Positions 1 to 9,419 of a stretch of DNA of 64,000 nucleotides are shown piece after piece. Within the stretch, counting starts at the first letter, position 1. Every line of letters begins with the position of its first letter. The notes under the pieces were generated by a model. It was not told where the DNA came from and did not search any database. It was given only the letters and a program-made list of their open reading frames with translations. The DNA is from Siphonodentalium dalli. Lineage: Eukaryota > Mollusca > Scaphopoda > Gadilida > Siphonodentaliidae. The translations under genes and the position numbers were made by a program. The stretch lies in contig CP136069.1 of the NCBI GenBank assembly GCA_032622095.1, positions 102,206,278 through 102,270,277 on the forward strand. Direction: 5' to 3'.

Positions 1-354
1 TAAGGAAACCTTGGTCTAGTTATTACTAGACTGTGGTATATTATATTCAAAATAAATTATATAAAACAAATACGAATACTGAGGATTTTTATTTCAACTG
101 AAGCTGTTGCTATCGTCGTTTTAATAACCGTTCGTATCGCTTTATTGGGCATCCCTGACGCGAACGGTGCGATTTTTGACATATTTAAACCACACCATTA
201 GATTCCTCGTATTTCTATAGAACACATACAGACAGACAGACAGACATTCGCAAATATAGATATAGATGCTTTCATATCTTAAATTATAACATAGCATTAT
301 ATACGGGTTTCTCCCTCTCTCTCGCTGGCGCCCGGCTATTCCCTGATTACAACA

Positions 355-372
355 TGGTGTCAGAAGTGGGAT
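355..372 (+). other. Retrotransposon primer-binding site
   Basis: TGGTGTCAGAAGTGGGAT starts directly after an LTR-like CA end. It is complementary to a tRNA 3' end finishing in ...TGACACCA. From memory this matches tRNA-Leu primers used by several invertebrate Ty3/gypsy elements; the tRNA identity is not proven here. Confidence 0.65.
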
Positions 373-601
373 GGACTATCACCTGCAGACAAATTCCTAA
401 ATCGGAGCAGTAGAACGACTATCAAACTAATGTGACATTTGGCTCCAAAGCCACATCAGACTCCGAGTCAAAGGGTCAACGTACACTGTCGGAACTACCA
501 ATAAATCACAGTATACGATTGAGGTGACAGTACGCCACGTTCTTATCAAATTCCCACAGAAAATGGTAATGTTATTCGCAGAAACAGGAAACATATGTTA
601 A

Positions 602-751
602 AAACTTTCGAACGTGAGATACGAAGACACATATGAACCATCAACTCCACCATCGAGGATGCGACCTCCAGTACACAGGGATGGTGTAACAACAACTAGG
701 TCGGGCAGGCCAATTAGACAGCCTGTCAGGTTCAATGACTATGTCAAATAA
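602..751 (+). pseudogene. Integrase C-terminal fragment of LTR element
   Basis: A short open frame that begins after an in-frame TAA and ends at TAA 749-751. Near its end it reads TTTRSGRPIRQPVRFNDY. The pattern T-R-S-G-R-x-I/V-R-x-P-x-R is typical of the extreme C-terminus of Ty3/gypsy integrases, just before the polypurine tract. About 49 codons remain out of roughly 1,000 expected for a pol polyprotein, so this is a relic. Its place immediately upstream of the polypurine tract agrees with the assignment. Confidence 0.6.
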
Positions 752-766
752 AAGGAAAAAGGGAGA
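751..766 (+). other. Polypurine tract before 3' LTR
   Basis: AAAGGAAAAAGGGAGA is an uninterrupted purine run followed directly by TGTTACG, the expected LTR 5' terminus. It starts at the stop codon of the integrase tail. Confidence 0.6.
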
Positions 767-865
767 TGTTACGATCAGAACTGTACCTCCACACATGGTC
801 TCTGCTCTGCATAAAGCAGTGACCCAGATACCTGATTTTATATAATATCATGGAACGAACGTATA

Positions 866-2195
866 ATGAAAAGTATCCGCATATAATGACAAAGTATCTG
901 CATATAATGCCAAAGTATCTGCATATAAAGACACAATAGCTGCATATAATGACAAAATATCTACATATAATGACCAACTATCTGCATATAATGCCAAAGT
1001 ATCTGCATATAATGACAAAGGGTCTGCATATAATGACAAAGTGTCTGCAAATAAAGACAAAATATCTACATATAATGACAGGGTACGGTATCTGCATATA
1101 AGGCAAAGTATCTACATTTAATGACAAACTATCTGCATATAATGACAAAGTATCTGCATATAATGACAAAGTATCTACATATAATGACAAAGTATCTGCA
1201 TATAAAGACGAAATATCTGCATATAATGACACAGTGTCTGCATATAAAGACAAAATATCTACATATAATGACAGGGTACGGTATCTGCATATAACGACAA
1301 AGTATCAAGATATAATGACAAACTATCTGCATATAATGACAAAGTATATACACATAAAGACAAAGTATCTGAATATAATGACGAAGTGTCTGCATATAAA
1401 GACAAAATATCTACATATAATGACAGGGTACGGTATCTGCATATAAAGACGAAGTATCTACATATAATGGCAAACTATCTGCATATAATGCCAAAGTATC
1501 TACATATAATGACAAAGTATATGCATATAATGCCCAAGTATCTGCATATAATGACAAAGTATCTGCATATAATGCCAAAGTGTCTGCATATAAAGACAAA
1601 ACATTTACATATAATGCCAGGGTACGGTATCTGCATATAAAGACACAGTATCAACATATAATGACAAAGTATCTGCATATAATGACAAACTATCTGCATA
1701 TAATGACAAAGTATCTACATATAATGACAAAGTATATGCATATAATGCCAAAGTATCTACATATAATGACAAAGTATCTACATATAATGACAAAGTATCT
1801 GCATATAATGCCAAAGTGTCTGCATATAAAGACAAAACATTTACATATACTGCCAGGGTACGGTATCTGCATATAAAGACACAGTATCAACATATAATGA
1901 CAAAGTATCTGCATATAATGACAAACTATCTGCATATAATGACAAACTATCTGCATATAATGACAAAGTGTCTGCATATAATGACACAGTATCTGCAGAT
2001 AAAGACGAAATATCTGCATATAATGACAAAGTATCTACATATAATGACAAACTATCTGCATATAATGACAAAGTATCTGCATATAATGACAAAGTGTCTG
2101 CAAATAAAGACAAAGTATCTACATATAGTGACAAACTATCTGCATATAATGACAAAGTATCTGCATATAATGGCAAAGTATATAATGACAATCGC
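866..2195. repeat. 21-bp tandem array with 26-bp variant units
   Basis: About 60 copies of ATGACAAAGTATCTGCATATA and close variants (ACA/CCA, CTG/CTA, AAG for ATG). Five units carry a 5-bp insertion reading GGGTACGG, at 1081, 1274, 1426, 1620 and 1856. Their spacings equal 7, 9, 9 or 11 units plus about 5 bp. Because 21 is a multiple of 3, two plus frames and all three minus frames stay open for long stretches, giving heptad peptides such as MTKYLHI or SLYADTL. I regard these frames as by-products. The array starts inside the truncated LTR and ends just before an RT fragment. Confidence 0.95.
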
Positions 2196-2223
2196 CAATA
2201 TAAGGCAGCTATGGCGTTCCATA

Positions 2224-2503
2224 CAAATGTCGCATAAAATGAGGAGCACATACTTCGGACTAGCTGGCAAAAGTATTCTGCATTCATGTTCTCCGTCTGT
2301 GCTATCTAAACTTTTGAAAAACGTAGTTATTCCTCGAGCAATGTATGGATCTGAGTTGTTTCCCATGGACAAAGCATCCGCACTACTCACACTGGAGAGA
2401 TCGTATCGGACATGTGTCAAGCACAGCCAATCACTGCCTACCAGATCCCCAACTCATCTCGCTTTGGGACTCATCGGTTTGATGCCGATAGAAAGAGAAA
2501 TTC
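2224..2503 (+). pseudogene. LINE reverse transcriptase fragment (family C)
   Basis: Bases from AAATGTCGCATAAAATG to GAAAGAGAAATTC match 13817-14095 and the second copy near 22083-22361 almost base for base. They encode the segment after the RT catalytic core (STYFGLAGKSIL ... LGLIGLMPIEREI). Both ends stop abruptly: the left joins the 21-bp array through about 30 bases of unrelated sequence, and the right continues into sequence not found in family C. The open frame runs through from the array, giving a spurious fusion ORF (1816-2547). This is a dead internal fragment with no catalytic residues. Confidence 0.85.
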
Positions 2504-4075
2504 GTTCTCGTGGGAGTTTTGGGTGGAGTTTCGCCCGGGATCTGTAGAGTGACGCTTTCACTGAATAGAACATCGGAACCTTTGCGATGATGTCAGAATG
2601 TGTCTCGTCTGTCCGCAAATCTGCAAAAAGGGAAATAATCATATAATATATCGGTATATAATAAAAAGCGCTATCAATTATGATTTATAAGAATTGTTTT
2701 GGTTTTTAATGTATTCCTTGTTTTATGATTGTTGAAATATAATAAAGAGCGTTATCAATTATAATATGATAGATAAGAATAAAATTAGACTAGACTATAG
2801 TGTATTGTTAACACTAGACTATATTGTATTGTTAATACTAGACTATATTGTTATTATTTCCAAAGATATGCATACTAGATATTTCTTCCTGGTAGATAGC
2901 AGTGACTGGTCTGGATGTCTGTCGAACTAAGTTTTTGAGCTCAGCGATGATGGTTTCAGCAGCAACTTGGGGCTGGTCTGATTCGTGGTTTTTGTATGAT
3001 GTCACGATGTCGTTCTTGGTATTTACAGTAGCACTGCATGTCTTCGAACACCATCGCCAATGTACACTGTCGTTTCTTCTAGACTTAACACATAACTTAT
3101 AATTGTTAAAGATGAGATATTTACCACCGCGAGCATTAGGAATGAATTAGATGTGTACTTGAGCGTTTGCCATTTTGATATGATCTGTCTTTGTGAACCT
3201 CTGTAATTTATATGTTAGCGTGAGAACATGATGATCTCTGGAAATCACTCACTTGAGTTGTTTTCAGTGACAAGAGTTCATATCGTGATATACAGTCATT
3301 GTCGGTAAGTTTGGGCTACACTTTGCTTAAACAAACACTGCTTGCCGCGATGCGATAACTAGTCACGCATTGTAAAAACAGACTATAACATGCCGGCTCA
3401 GATGCATTCACACATCCCTGCCGGATAAGTGAGAACAAGAAAACCATAGTCAGAAATGGTAACGCCACCAATATTATGGTATTACATATAAATAGAAATT
3501 ATAAAAAATACATAAAATATTTTGATAACAATTGCGTTTAAACAAGTAATCCTTCAAATTATTACTAACAAAGTAAACGACTGTGGGGTCACTCAACAGA
3601 TTATAAAGACTTGGACATAGTATACTGTAAATACTAAAATTTAAATGAAATAATTAAAAGATAAAATTTAGCAAGTAGTAAAAGTAAATTTTCTCATTTT
3701 TGTTTTGGTTAAATAAAGCAATAATTTAAATGTAACATTTGGTTTTAAAAAAATGATTGACCGTGGCTCTTCCAATAATTGCGCGACTGACCTGGTCAAT
3801 TGTTCTTAAGAAGTTGTTTTGAGAATTACTATGGAGGGAAATAGTTGTGGCTGTGGCTTCGCAAGTAATTACCTTGGTGACGTGATGTTAACAAATCTGA
3901 ACTCCAGTTAACCACGGACGCTTCATACCAAATATAAGGTGAATTATTAATTCTTTAGAAGTTGTTTTAAGATTTACTATGGAGGGAAAGAATTGTGGTG
4001 CTGGCTTCGCAACTATTTGACCTCATTGCAACAAATATAAATATAATCACTCAGGCAATAGATGTATCTATTCTG
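2504..4075. other. No gene recognised; minor repeats
   Basis: AT-rich sequence without a convincing coding region. A 24-bp unit (ACTAGACTATATTGTATTG plus 5 bases) occurs three times at 2789-2860. A stretch at 3804-3870 recurs with changes at 3952-4017 (both contain GAAGTTGTTTT and TTTACTATGGAGGGA or a close variant), suggesting an old local duplication of about 148 bp. Confidence 0.6.
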
Positions 4076-4089
4076 TATATTAACTTATT
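4076..4089. repeat. Target site duplication, 3' side of LINE A1
   Basis: TATATTAACTTATT is repeated exactly at 8308-8321. The pair brackets the minus-strand element and defines its ends. Confidence 0.85.
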
Positions 4090-4369
4090 AGTGTAAACAT
4101 ATTTTTATTTCCAAATCCAAACATAATACACATAATACACAAATGACATAAATATACAACATATAAGAGATAATGTATGGAAATGAGGATCAGACAACAA
4201 GCCCGAGGGCTTATATGAAGTCTTCTCCTCTTTTGCGACATGCCCCTTCCCCAATAAGTGAGGGAGGGGTATCGATCAGACGGGAAATAATAGAAATAAT
4301 ATTTTTAAAGGAGAAGTAACTAAGTTGGGATGGACACAGCGGAAGATAGTGTTAGGGATAGCAGGAGGC

Positions 4370-4373
4370 AGAG

Positions 4374-4408
<35 letters not shown>

Positions 4409-4430
4409 TGCGAGAGAGAGTGAGAAAGTA
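4370..4430. repeat. GA microsatellite in LINE A 3' UTR
   Basis: Interrupted (GA)n run. The same run, with different length, is present at about 18060-18115 and 26326-26381 in the other copies of the 3' UTR. Confidence 0.9.
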
Positions 4431-4741
4431 GAGGGGACAGAGTTTTCAATAATTTATTTGCTGCGTGATGAAAATTATGCTCGTAGTAATATGCATGCGT
4501 CAGGCTTCACGGGAGGGGGTCAATCGCAATGGCCAATTCCTATTTCATTTCAATGGGGTTCACTGCGAATATTGCTGTATTCTTCATGTAGAATCATTTC
4601 ACGTATATACAGGATAGTGACAAGTAAGTAACTTACAAAATAATCGTTATCGGAAGACATTTAGTACTACATATATAATGGGGAACATCGTGCTGCCGCA
4701 TAACGCGGCCGGAATCCAAAGCAATTTGTTACCAATACAGA

Positions 4742-7700
4742 TCATGGAAATCTTTTTGTTCTCATAATATATGTCTGTACTGCATTAAATATTTGTTTGT
4801 TTCCGCGAAGACTAAGCTCTCTTGACCCCCGCATTAGTGTATTCTCAGATAAGGCAACATTTGGTAGGGAGTCATATAGTTCTCTTCTGGGCTCTTGATA
4901 AAATGTACATTCAAAGAGATAGTGGTAAGTTGTCTCAAATTCCCCACATAGACAGAAGGGGGAAATTGTTACATGGTTATCTTTCAGGTCACCACTTAGG
5001 TGGCTGCAGTTCAATCTTAACCGGGTATGGAGGATATGAGATTTACGACATTTACTATGATAAAAATAGGCAGGTGGACGTATATTGTCACTGTTCAGTT
5101 CCTTTTTGAAGTCTTCGATTGTACTGCTGCTCTTTGTGGTTTCTGACAGTTTGTTCCATTCGGTAATTGCAGATGGTAAGAAAGAATCCATATAATAGTC
5201 ATAATTAATATTCGAGGGTAGTCTTATATGTTCAAATCTTAAGTTATATCTGGAATTATTTGCCTGAATTGGTCGTACATAATTTCTTAAAATTGATGGA
5301 GCAGTTCCTCGTATCATTTTAAAAAATTGGCACAGCTTGTGTTTTCTACGGCGTGAAGAGAGGAGTTCCCAGCCAGTCTCTGACAAAAGGCACGCGTTAC
5401 TCGTACTGATGGTTGCACCTGTTACTATTCGGGCCATTTCATACTGAACCTTTTCAATGTCATCACTAAGATAATCAGGGCAGTTATCCCAAACAGGGGA
5501 GGCATATTCCAGTATTGGTCGGATAAATGTATAATGTATTTTTTCAAGCGTTACTCTGCTTAGCCTGTATCTGTGTTTACGTACTAGATTTACTCGACTC
5601 CATGCTTTGTCAAGCATAGATCTGATGTGGATACCCCAAGAGCCCATGTTGTCGAAAGTAAGTCCCAGATGTTTATGGCTGTCAACCTCAACAATTGTCG
5701 CGGTTCCCATGGTCAAATGTGGATGATATACTGGTGTTTCTTTCCTGGAGATTAAGAGAGATTCCGTTTTCAGGGGATTGAATTTTACAAGCCATTCTGA
5801 TGCCCAACACATGAGAGTTTCGAGGTCATCGTTGATTAGTTTTGCGGCCATGGTGGGGTCTTCGATAGTAAGAAATAGAGAAGTGTCATCAGCAAATAGA
5901 CGAATGTTGCATCGTATATTTTCGGTTATATCATTAATATAAATTAAAAACAGAAGTGGGCCTAATACATAGCCTTGCGGCACACCTGCTGTTACATCTT
6001 GTAGTTCCGAACGTGTGCCGTCTATGACAACCTGTTGTTGTCTACATTCTAGATACGATTTCATCAAGTTATACAAGTTTCCTCTTATACCAATTTTTGT
6101 CAGTTTGTTCAAGAGGCCACGGTGCCAGACTTTATCGAATGCTTTACTTATGTCACAGAATATACACCGGACCTCTTTTCCGTCGTCTAATGATCGACAT
6201 ATATTGTCATATATTTCGGTAAGTTGAAAAACCGTTGAATCGTTGCGCATGAAACCAGCTTGGTAAAATGATAGGAGTTTGTTTTCATCAAGAAATTCCC
6301 ATAGATATTTATAAATACATTTTTCATAGACCTTTGAGACGCAGCTTAGTAGAGAAATTGGTCGGTAATTTGATATAAGACCGGGATCACCACTCTTAAA
6401 TATAGGTGTAACATGTGAACGCTTCCACTGGTGTGGGTAGTAACTGTTTTCGGTAAATGTTCTAAAATAGAATTCAAGAGGTTCACAGAGCGAGGAGGCA
6501 CAACTTTTCAAAACTCTCGGACTTATTCCGTCGGGCCCACTTGACTTAGATATTTTAAGACTTTTTAACGCTTTGTAAATGTCAGGGGCTGTGATTTTTA
6601 TATCGCTTAATGTGGATATGGAGTTATCCGGTTCAATGACTGGTAGGCGTTTCCCGGCGTCATCAACTGATGAAATTTTACAAAAATACGAATTGAAAGC
6701 ATTTGCTTTTTCAGTTGGTGATATCAGGAAGTCGCCGTTGGTGTTCAAGGGGGGTATTGATCTATCACTGGTAGCAAATACTATTTTTTGGAGTGTTTTC
6801 CACCAGGAAGACTGGTCATGTGATGGGCTATTCAATGTGTTCTCATTCTTGGTGTCATAATCACGTTTGCTTTTTCTAATAGCCGATGTAGTTTCATTAC
6901 GTTTAGATCTGAAGTTTGCCCATGTTTGTGGTGTATTTTTCCTTTTAGCTATCTTGTGTAATCGATTTCGTTGCCTCATCAGTTTCCGTACATTACACGT
7001 AAGCCATTGGGGACTACCTTTCCGGATAAGTACTATCTTATTGGGGATATTGTCACTGCATACCTTTTGAATTTTTGCAGTCAAGTTATCTGCATGAGCT
7101 GAAAGTTCAAATGGTGTATTATCATCATAGTTCCAGCTCAAGAAGTCTTCGTTCATGGTATCGAAGTCAGCCAGATTATAATTCCAGATACGTCTAGTGA
7201 GAGTTGTAGCCGACTTATTTTTCAAAAGTTTTATCTGAGCAACGACCGGACAGTGATACCTAATTGTGTTGTCGAATATGTTGCCAAGAACACAAGGGGA
7301 ATCAATAAGGTCAGGGTTGCTAGTCATGAGCAAGTCGAGAATGGATGAGGAATTTTCAGTAAAATGCGTTTTATCAGTGACCAGTTGGGTCAGACCTCGT
7401 TCGCTACATATGCCGTTTATTTTACCATTACCGTTGCGTACATAGTTTTCATTGAAATCTCCACCTATTATGACATCCAGGTCGCTATCGCGCGCAAGAG
7501 AAATGTTATCATTAATTTTTGTCCACAGGCTTGCGGGGGAGTTGGGAGGGCGATAAAAACATCCTACAAGACAACGTTTTGTGTTAATTGTAACCTCTAT
7601 CCAGATATTTTCTACTTCGTCACTGTCAAGTTCATCGCGTATTTTTAATGGTATAGTGTCACGAACGTAAATACACACACCCCCTCCTGTTCTGCCATCT

Positions 7701-8305
7701 ATCCTGTCTTTGCGGGCAGGATCATGGTAGCCAGGAAGATGGATTTCTGAATCCGGGATAGAATGATCGAGCCAGGATTCGGTTAATAGACATATGTCGT
7801 ACTCCCCATTTGATGTTTCGGCTGCAAGTATATCTACTTTATTTCTGATACTCTGTGTATTCAGTACAAGTACCGAGTGATTGTGTTGTTCGGTTGAGGG
7901 GCCTGGGTTAGTCTCCACGTCTCCTGCCAGGACCAAAAGGGCCTTTGCTAAAGATACCGCTAATACAGTTAGAAATGTCACGCATGTGAAGAGGAATACA
8001 ATTGTGTGTGACATCGCAAATTTAGTGTTCAACTTCGTCTTTTTATCATCGGAATTTGGAGAATTAGATAGTTTCTTGCCTGCCAAGATATGTTTGAGAG
8101 CGCAGAATTGTTCCATCGGGAAGAAAATGAAAACCAACAGTGTCAATGTTAAGGCAGTTATAAGATCCAGTCCACGTAAACGTAACATGATATAAAACAA
8201 GCATGTTTTTGATTGTTTCACACAGAGACGCCCCCTCCCTGACAGCCTGACAGCAAGATTGTGAAATGCACCGATTCTTGCCCTATGTGACATTATGTCA
8301 CCCAT
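4742..8305 (-). CDS. LINE A polyprotein: 2A peptide, endonuclease, reverse transcriptase
   Basis: An intact 1187-residue frame. Residues 1-127 hold two hydrophobic stretches (about 41-63 and 99-127). They run into GDVETNPGP (128-136), a 2A-type ribosome-skipping motif expected to separate the leader from the enzyme between G135 and P136. An APE-like endonuclease follows (about 145-355): LNTQS, TESWLD, GCFYRPP, GGDFNEN and SILDLLMT are visible, but the usual SDH near its end reads RYH (349-351). The RT (about 565-840) shows FCDISKAFDKVWH, GVPQGYVLGPLLF (Y where S is usual) and FADD (804-807). The C-terminus has a Cys/His cluster (CLCGEFETTYHYLFEC, about 1118-1133). Known role of such proteins: nick target DNA and copy the RNA in place. 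No separate ORF1 is present. Confidence 0.92.
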   Translation of the reverse strand: MGDIMSHRARIGAFHNLAVRLSGRGRLCVKQSKTCLFYIMLRLRGLDLITALTLTLLVFIFFPMEQFCALKHILAGKKLSNSPNSDDKKTKLNTKFAMSHTIVFLFTCVTFLTVLAVSLAKALLVLAGDVETNPGPSTEQHNHSVLVLNTQSIRNKVDILAAETSNGEYDICLLTESWLDHSIPDSEIHLPGYHDPARKDRIDGRTGGGVCIYVRDTIPLKIRDELDSDEVENIWIEVTINTKRCLVGCFYRPPNSPASLWTKINDNISLARDSDLDVIIGGDFNENYVRNGNGKINGICSERGLTQLVTDKTHFTENSSSILDLLMTSNPDLIDSPCVLGNIFDNTIRYHCPVVAQIKLLKNKSATTLTRRIWNYNLADFDTMNEDFLSWNYDDNTPFELSAHADNLTAKIQKVCSDNIPNKIVLIRKGSPQWLTCNVRKLMRQRNRLHKIAKRKNTPQTWANFRSKRNETTSAIRKSKRDYDTKNENTLNSPSHDQSSWWKTLQKIVFATSDRSIPPLNTNGDFLISPTEKANAFNSYFCKISSVDDAGKRLPVIEPDNSISTLSDIKITAPDIYKALKSLKISKSSGPDGISPRVLKSCASSLCEPLEFYFRTFTENSYYPHQWKRSHVTPIFKSGDPGLISNYRPISLLSCVSKVYEKCIYKYLWEFLDENKLLSFYQAGFMRNDSTVFQLTEIYDNICRSLDDGKEVRCIFCDISKAFDKVWHRGLLNKLTKIGIRGNLYNLMKSYLECRQQQVVIDGTRSELQDVTAGVPQGYVLGPLLFLIYINDITENIRCNIRLFADDTSLFLTIEDPTMAAKLINDDLETLMCWASEWLVKFNPLKTESLLISRKETPVYHPHLTMGTATIVEVDSHKHLGLTFDNMGSWGIHIRSMLDKAWSRVNLVRKHRYRLSRVTLEKIHYTFIRPILEYASPVWDNCPDYLSDDIEKVQYEMARIVTGATISTSNACLLSETGWELLSSRRRKHKLCQFFKMIRGTAPSILRNYVRPIQANNSRYNLRFEHIRLPSNINYDYYMDSFLPSAITEWNKLSETTKSSSTIEDFKKELNSDNIRPPAYFYHSKCRKSHILHTRLRLNCSHLSGDLKDNHVTISPFCLCGEFETTYHYLFECTFYQEPRRELYDSLPNVALSENTLMRGSRELSLRGNKQIFNAVQTYIMRTKRFP
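7898..7924 (-). other. 2A translational-recoding (ribosome skipping) motif
   Basis: Codons 128-136 read GDVETNPGP, matching the D-V/I-E-x-N-P-G-P consensus. It sits directly after a hydrophobic helix and directly before the endonuclease. 2A motifs in this position have been reported in APE-type non-LTR elements of several invertebrates, so the feature type is known. The same motif is intact in copy A2 at 29845-29871. Confidence 0.9.
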
Positions 8306-8307
8306 TA

Positions 8308-8321
8308 TATATTAACTTATT
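8308..8321. repeat. Target site duplication, 5' side of LINE A1
   Basis: TATATTAACTTATT, exact copy of 4076-4089; the base before it differs (A against G), fixing the length at 14. Confidence 0.85.
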
Positions 8322-8676
8322 GGGTCTTACGTGTCTTGAGATGTCTAAATAGTTTTCGATGGACAGATCGCGCAAGGGACCCACGCCAATCTTCTCTGTT
8401 GGGATTCCAATTGTTGGCTCATTAAATAGGCACATATGCTTAAGATACAGTCACACGCTCCCGTAAGTCGGGTTTTGGATCCCAGTTAATGAAAATATCA
8501 TTGAAATAATCGGTTTCCCCCAATAAACATCCATATATTGAATATATATGTTTTGGAGCAGAATTAGGCAGTCCATATTGGACGCCATCATGGAATTTAT
8601 TTTGTTTTAATTTTCACACATAATTATTAGTTATATGGATGGAGTTCTCATTAAACCTCACATCCTTGTATTGGTT
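8322..8676. other. No feature recognised
   Basis: AT-rich intergenic sequence between LINE A1 and the hairpin array. No coding or RNA signal seen. Confidence 0.5.
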
Positions 8677-9155
8677 ACAGTAATACCCAAAGTAATTGAC
8701 CACTTAACCACATCAGAATTATTGGTAATTTTTCAGGATTTGAAATCCTGAAAATTTACCAATAATTTTGCTGTGGTCAAGTGGTCAATTACTTTGGACA
8801 TTACTGTATGAGGATTGAGTTATCATTAAACCTCAAATCCTTATATTGGTTACAGTAATGCCCAAAGTAATTGACCACTTAACCACAGCAGAATTATGGG
8901 TATTTTTTCAGCATTTACAATCCTCAAATTACCCATTATTCTGCTGTGGTTAAGTGGTCAATTGCTTTGAACATTACTGTATGATGATTGAGTTATCATT
9001 AAACCTCAAATCCTTATATTGGTTACAGTAATGCCCAAAGTAATTGACCCTTTAACCACAGCATAATTATGGTTAATTTTTCAGGATTTAGAATCATGAA
9101 AAAATGCACACAATTTTGCTGTGGTTAAGTGATCAATTACTTTGGACATTACTGT
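8677..9155. repeat. Three tandem units, each a long imperfect hairpin
   Basis: Hairpins lie at 8677-8807, 8852-8980 and 9025-9155, spaced 175 and 173 bp. Each starts with ACAGTAATxCCCAAAGTAAT and ends with its reverse complement, giving arms of about 60 bp with few mismatches around a short loop (AGGATTT/AAATCCT-type centre in the first). The spacer, containing ATTAAACCTC and ATTGGTTACAG, is repeated as well. The arms could form cruciforms or a folded transcript. Most likely this is a tandemly amplified short inverted-repeat (MITE-like) element. Confidence 0.9.
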
Positions 9156-9419
9156 ATGTAGATGGAGTTAAACCTCACATCAGTGTGTTGGGGATTTGGA
9201 CCTTGACTTGGGACCTTTGGTTTATAACGCAACAAATGCGCGTACACCTTATAAACAAATTTGTTATGTAACCAGAGTTTTTCTTGGATAAGATGAGTCT
9301 GAAGCCTGTTTACATTTCAAAATGTTGTCAGTTTTGTATTGTCTGCAGCGGATCTCGACGCGTTGAAGCAAAAGTTACAAAAGATAAAATGTGTATGTGA
9401 CGAGACTATAATACAAATG

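Larger units (their letters stand above)
1..865 (+). mobile_element. Internally deleted LTR retrotransposon (Ty3/gypsy-like)
   Basis: The segment carries, in order, an LTR-like stretch ending in ACAACA at 354, a tRNA primer-binding site (355-372), about 230 bases of degenerate sequence, an integrase C-terminal tail (602-751), a polypurine tract (751-766) and a new LTR start (TGTTACG at 767). This is the order of a complete LTR element, but nearly all of gag-pol is missing, so I infer a large internal deletion. The 3' LTR is cut off near 865, where the 21-bp array begins. The left LTR edge is not visible and may lie outside the window. Family assignment rests on the tail motif only. Confidence 0.6.
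4090..8307 (-). mobile_element. Full-length CR1/jockey-superfamily LINE, copy A1
   Basis: A 4,218-bp minus-strand non-LTR retrotransposon bracketed by 14-bp target duplications. It has a single long ORF (4742-8305) and a 3' UTR of about 650 bases holding a GA/CT microsatellite (about 4370-4430) and an AATAAA close to the end. There is no poly(A) tail, as is usual for CR1-like elements. The 5' end lies only two bases before the first ATG. The second copy A2 shares the same 5' limit, so this is unlikely to be random 5' truncation. The intact ORF and clear duplications suggest recent insertion. Confidence 0.9.

Noticed and set aside
866-2195. CRISPR array
   Set aside because: Units are contiguous and near-identical with no unique spacers, and the setting is eukaryotic.
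744-2287. Many ORFs with heptad peptides in the 21-bp array
   Set aside because: Direct result of a 21-bp unit lacking stops in most frames; no start context or domain.
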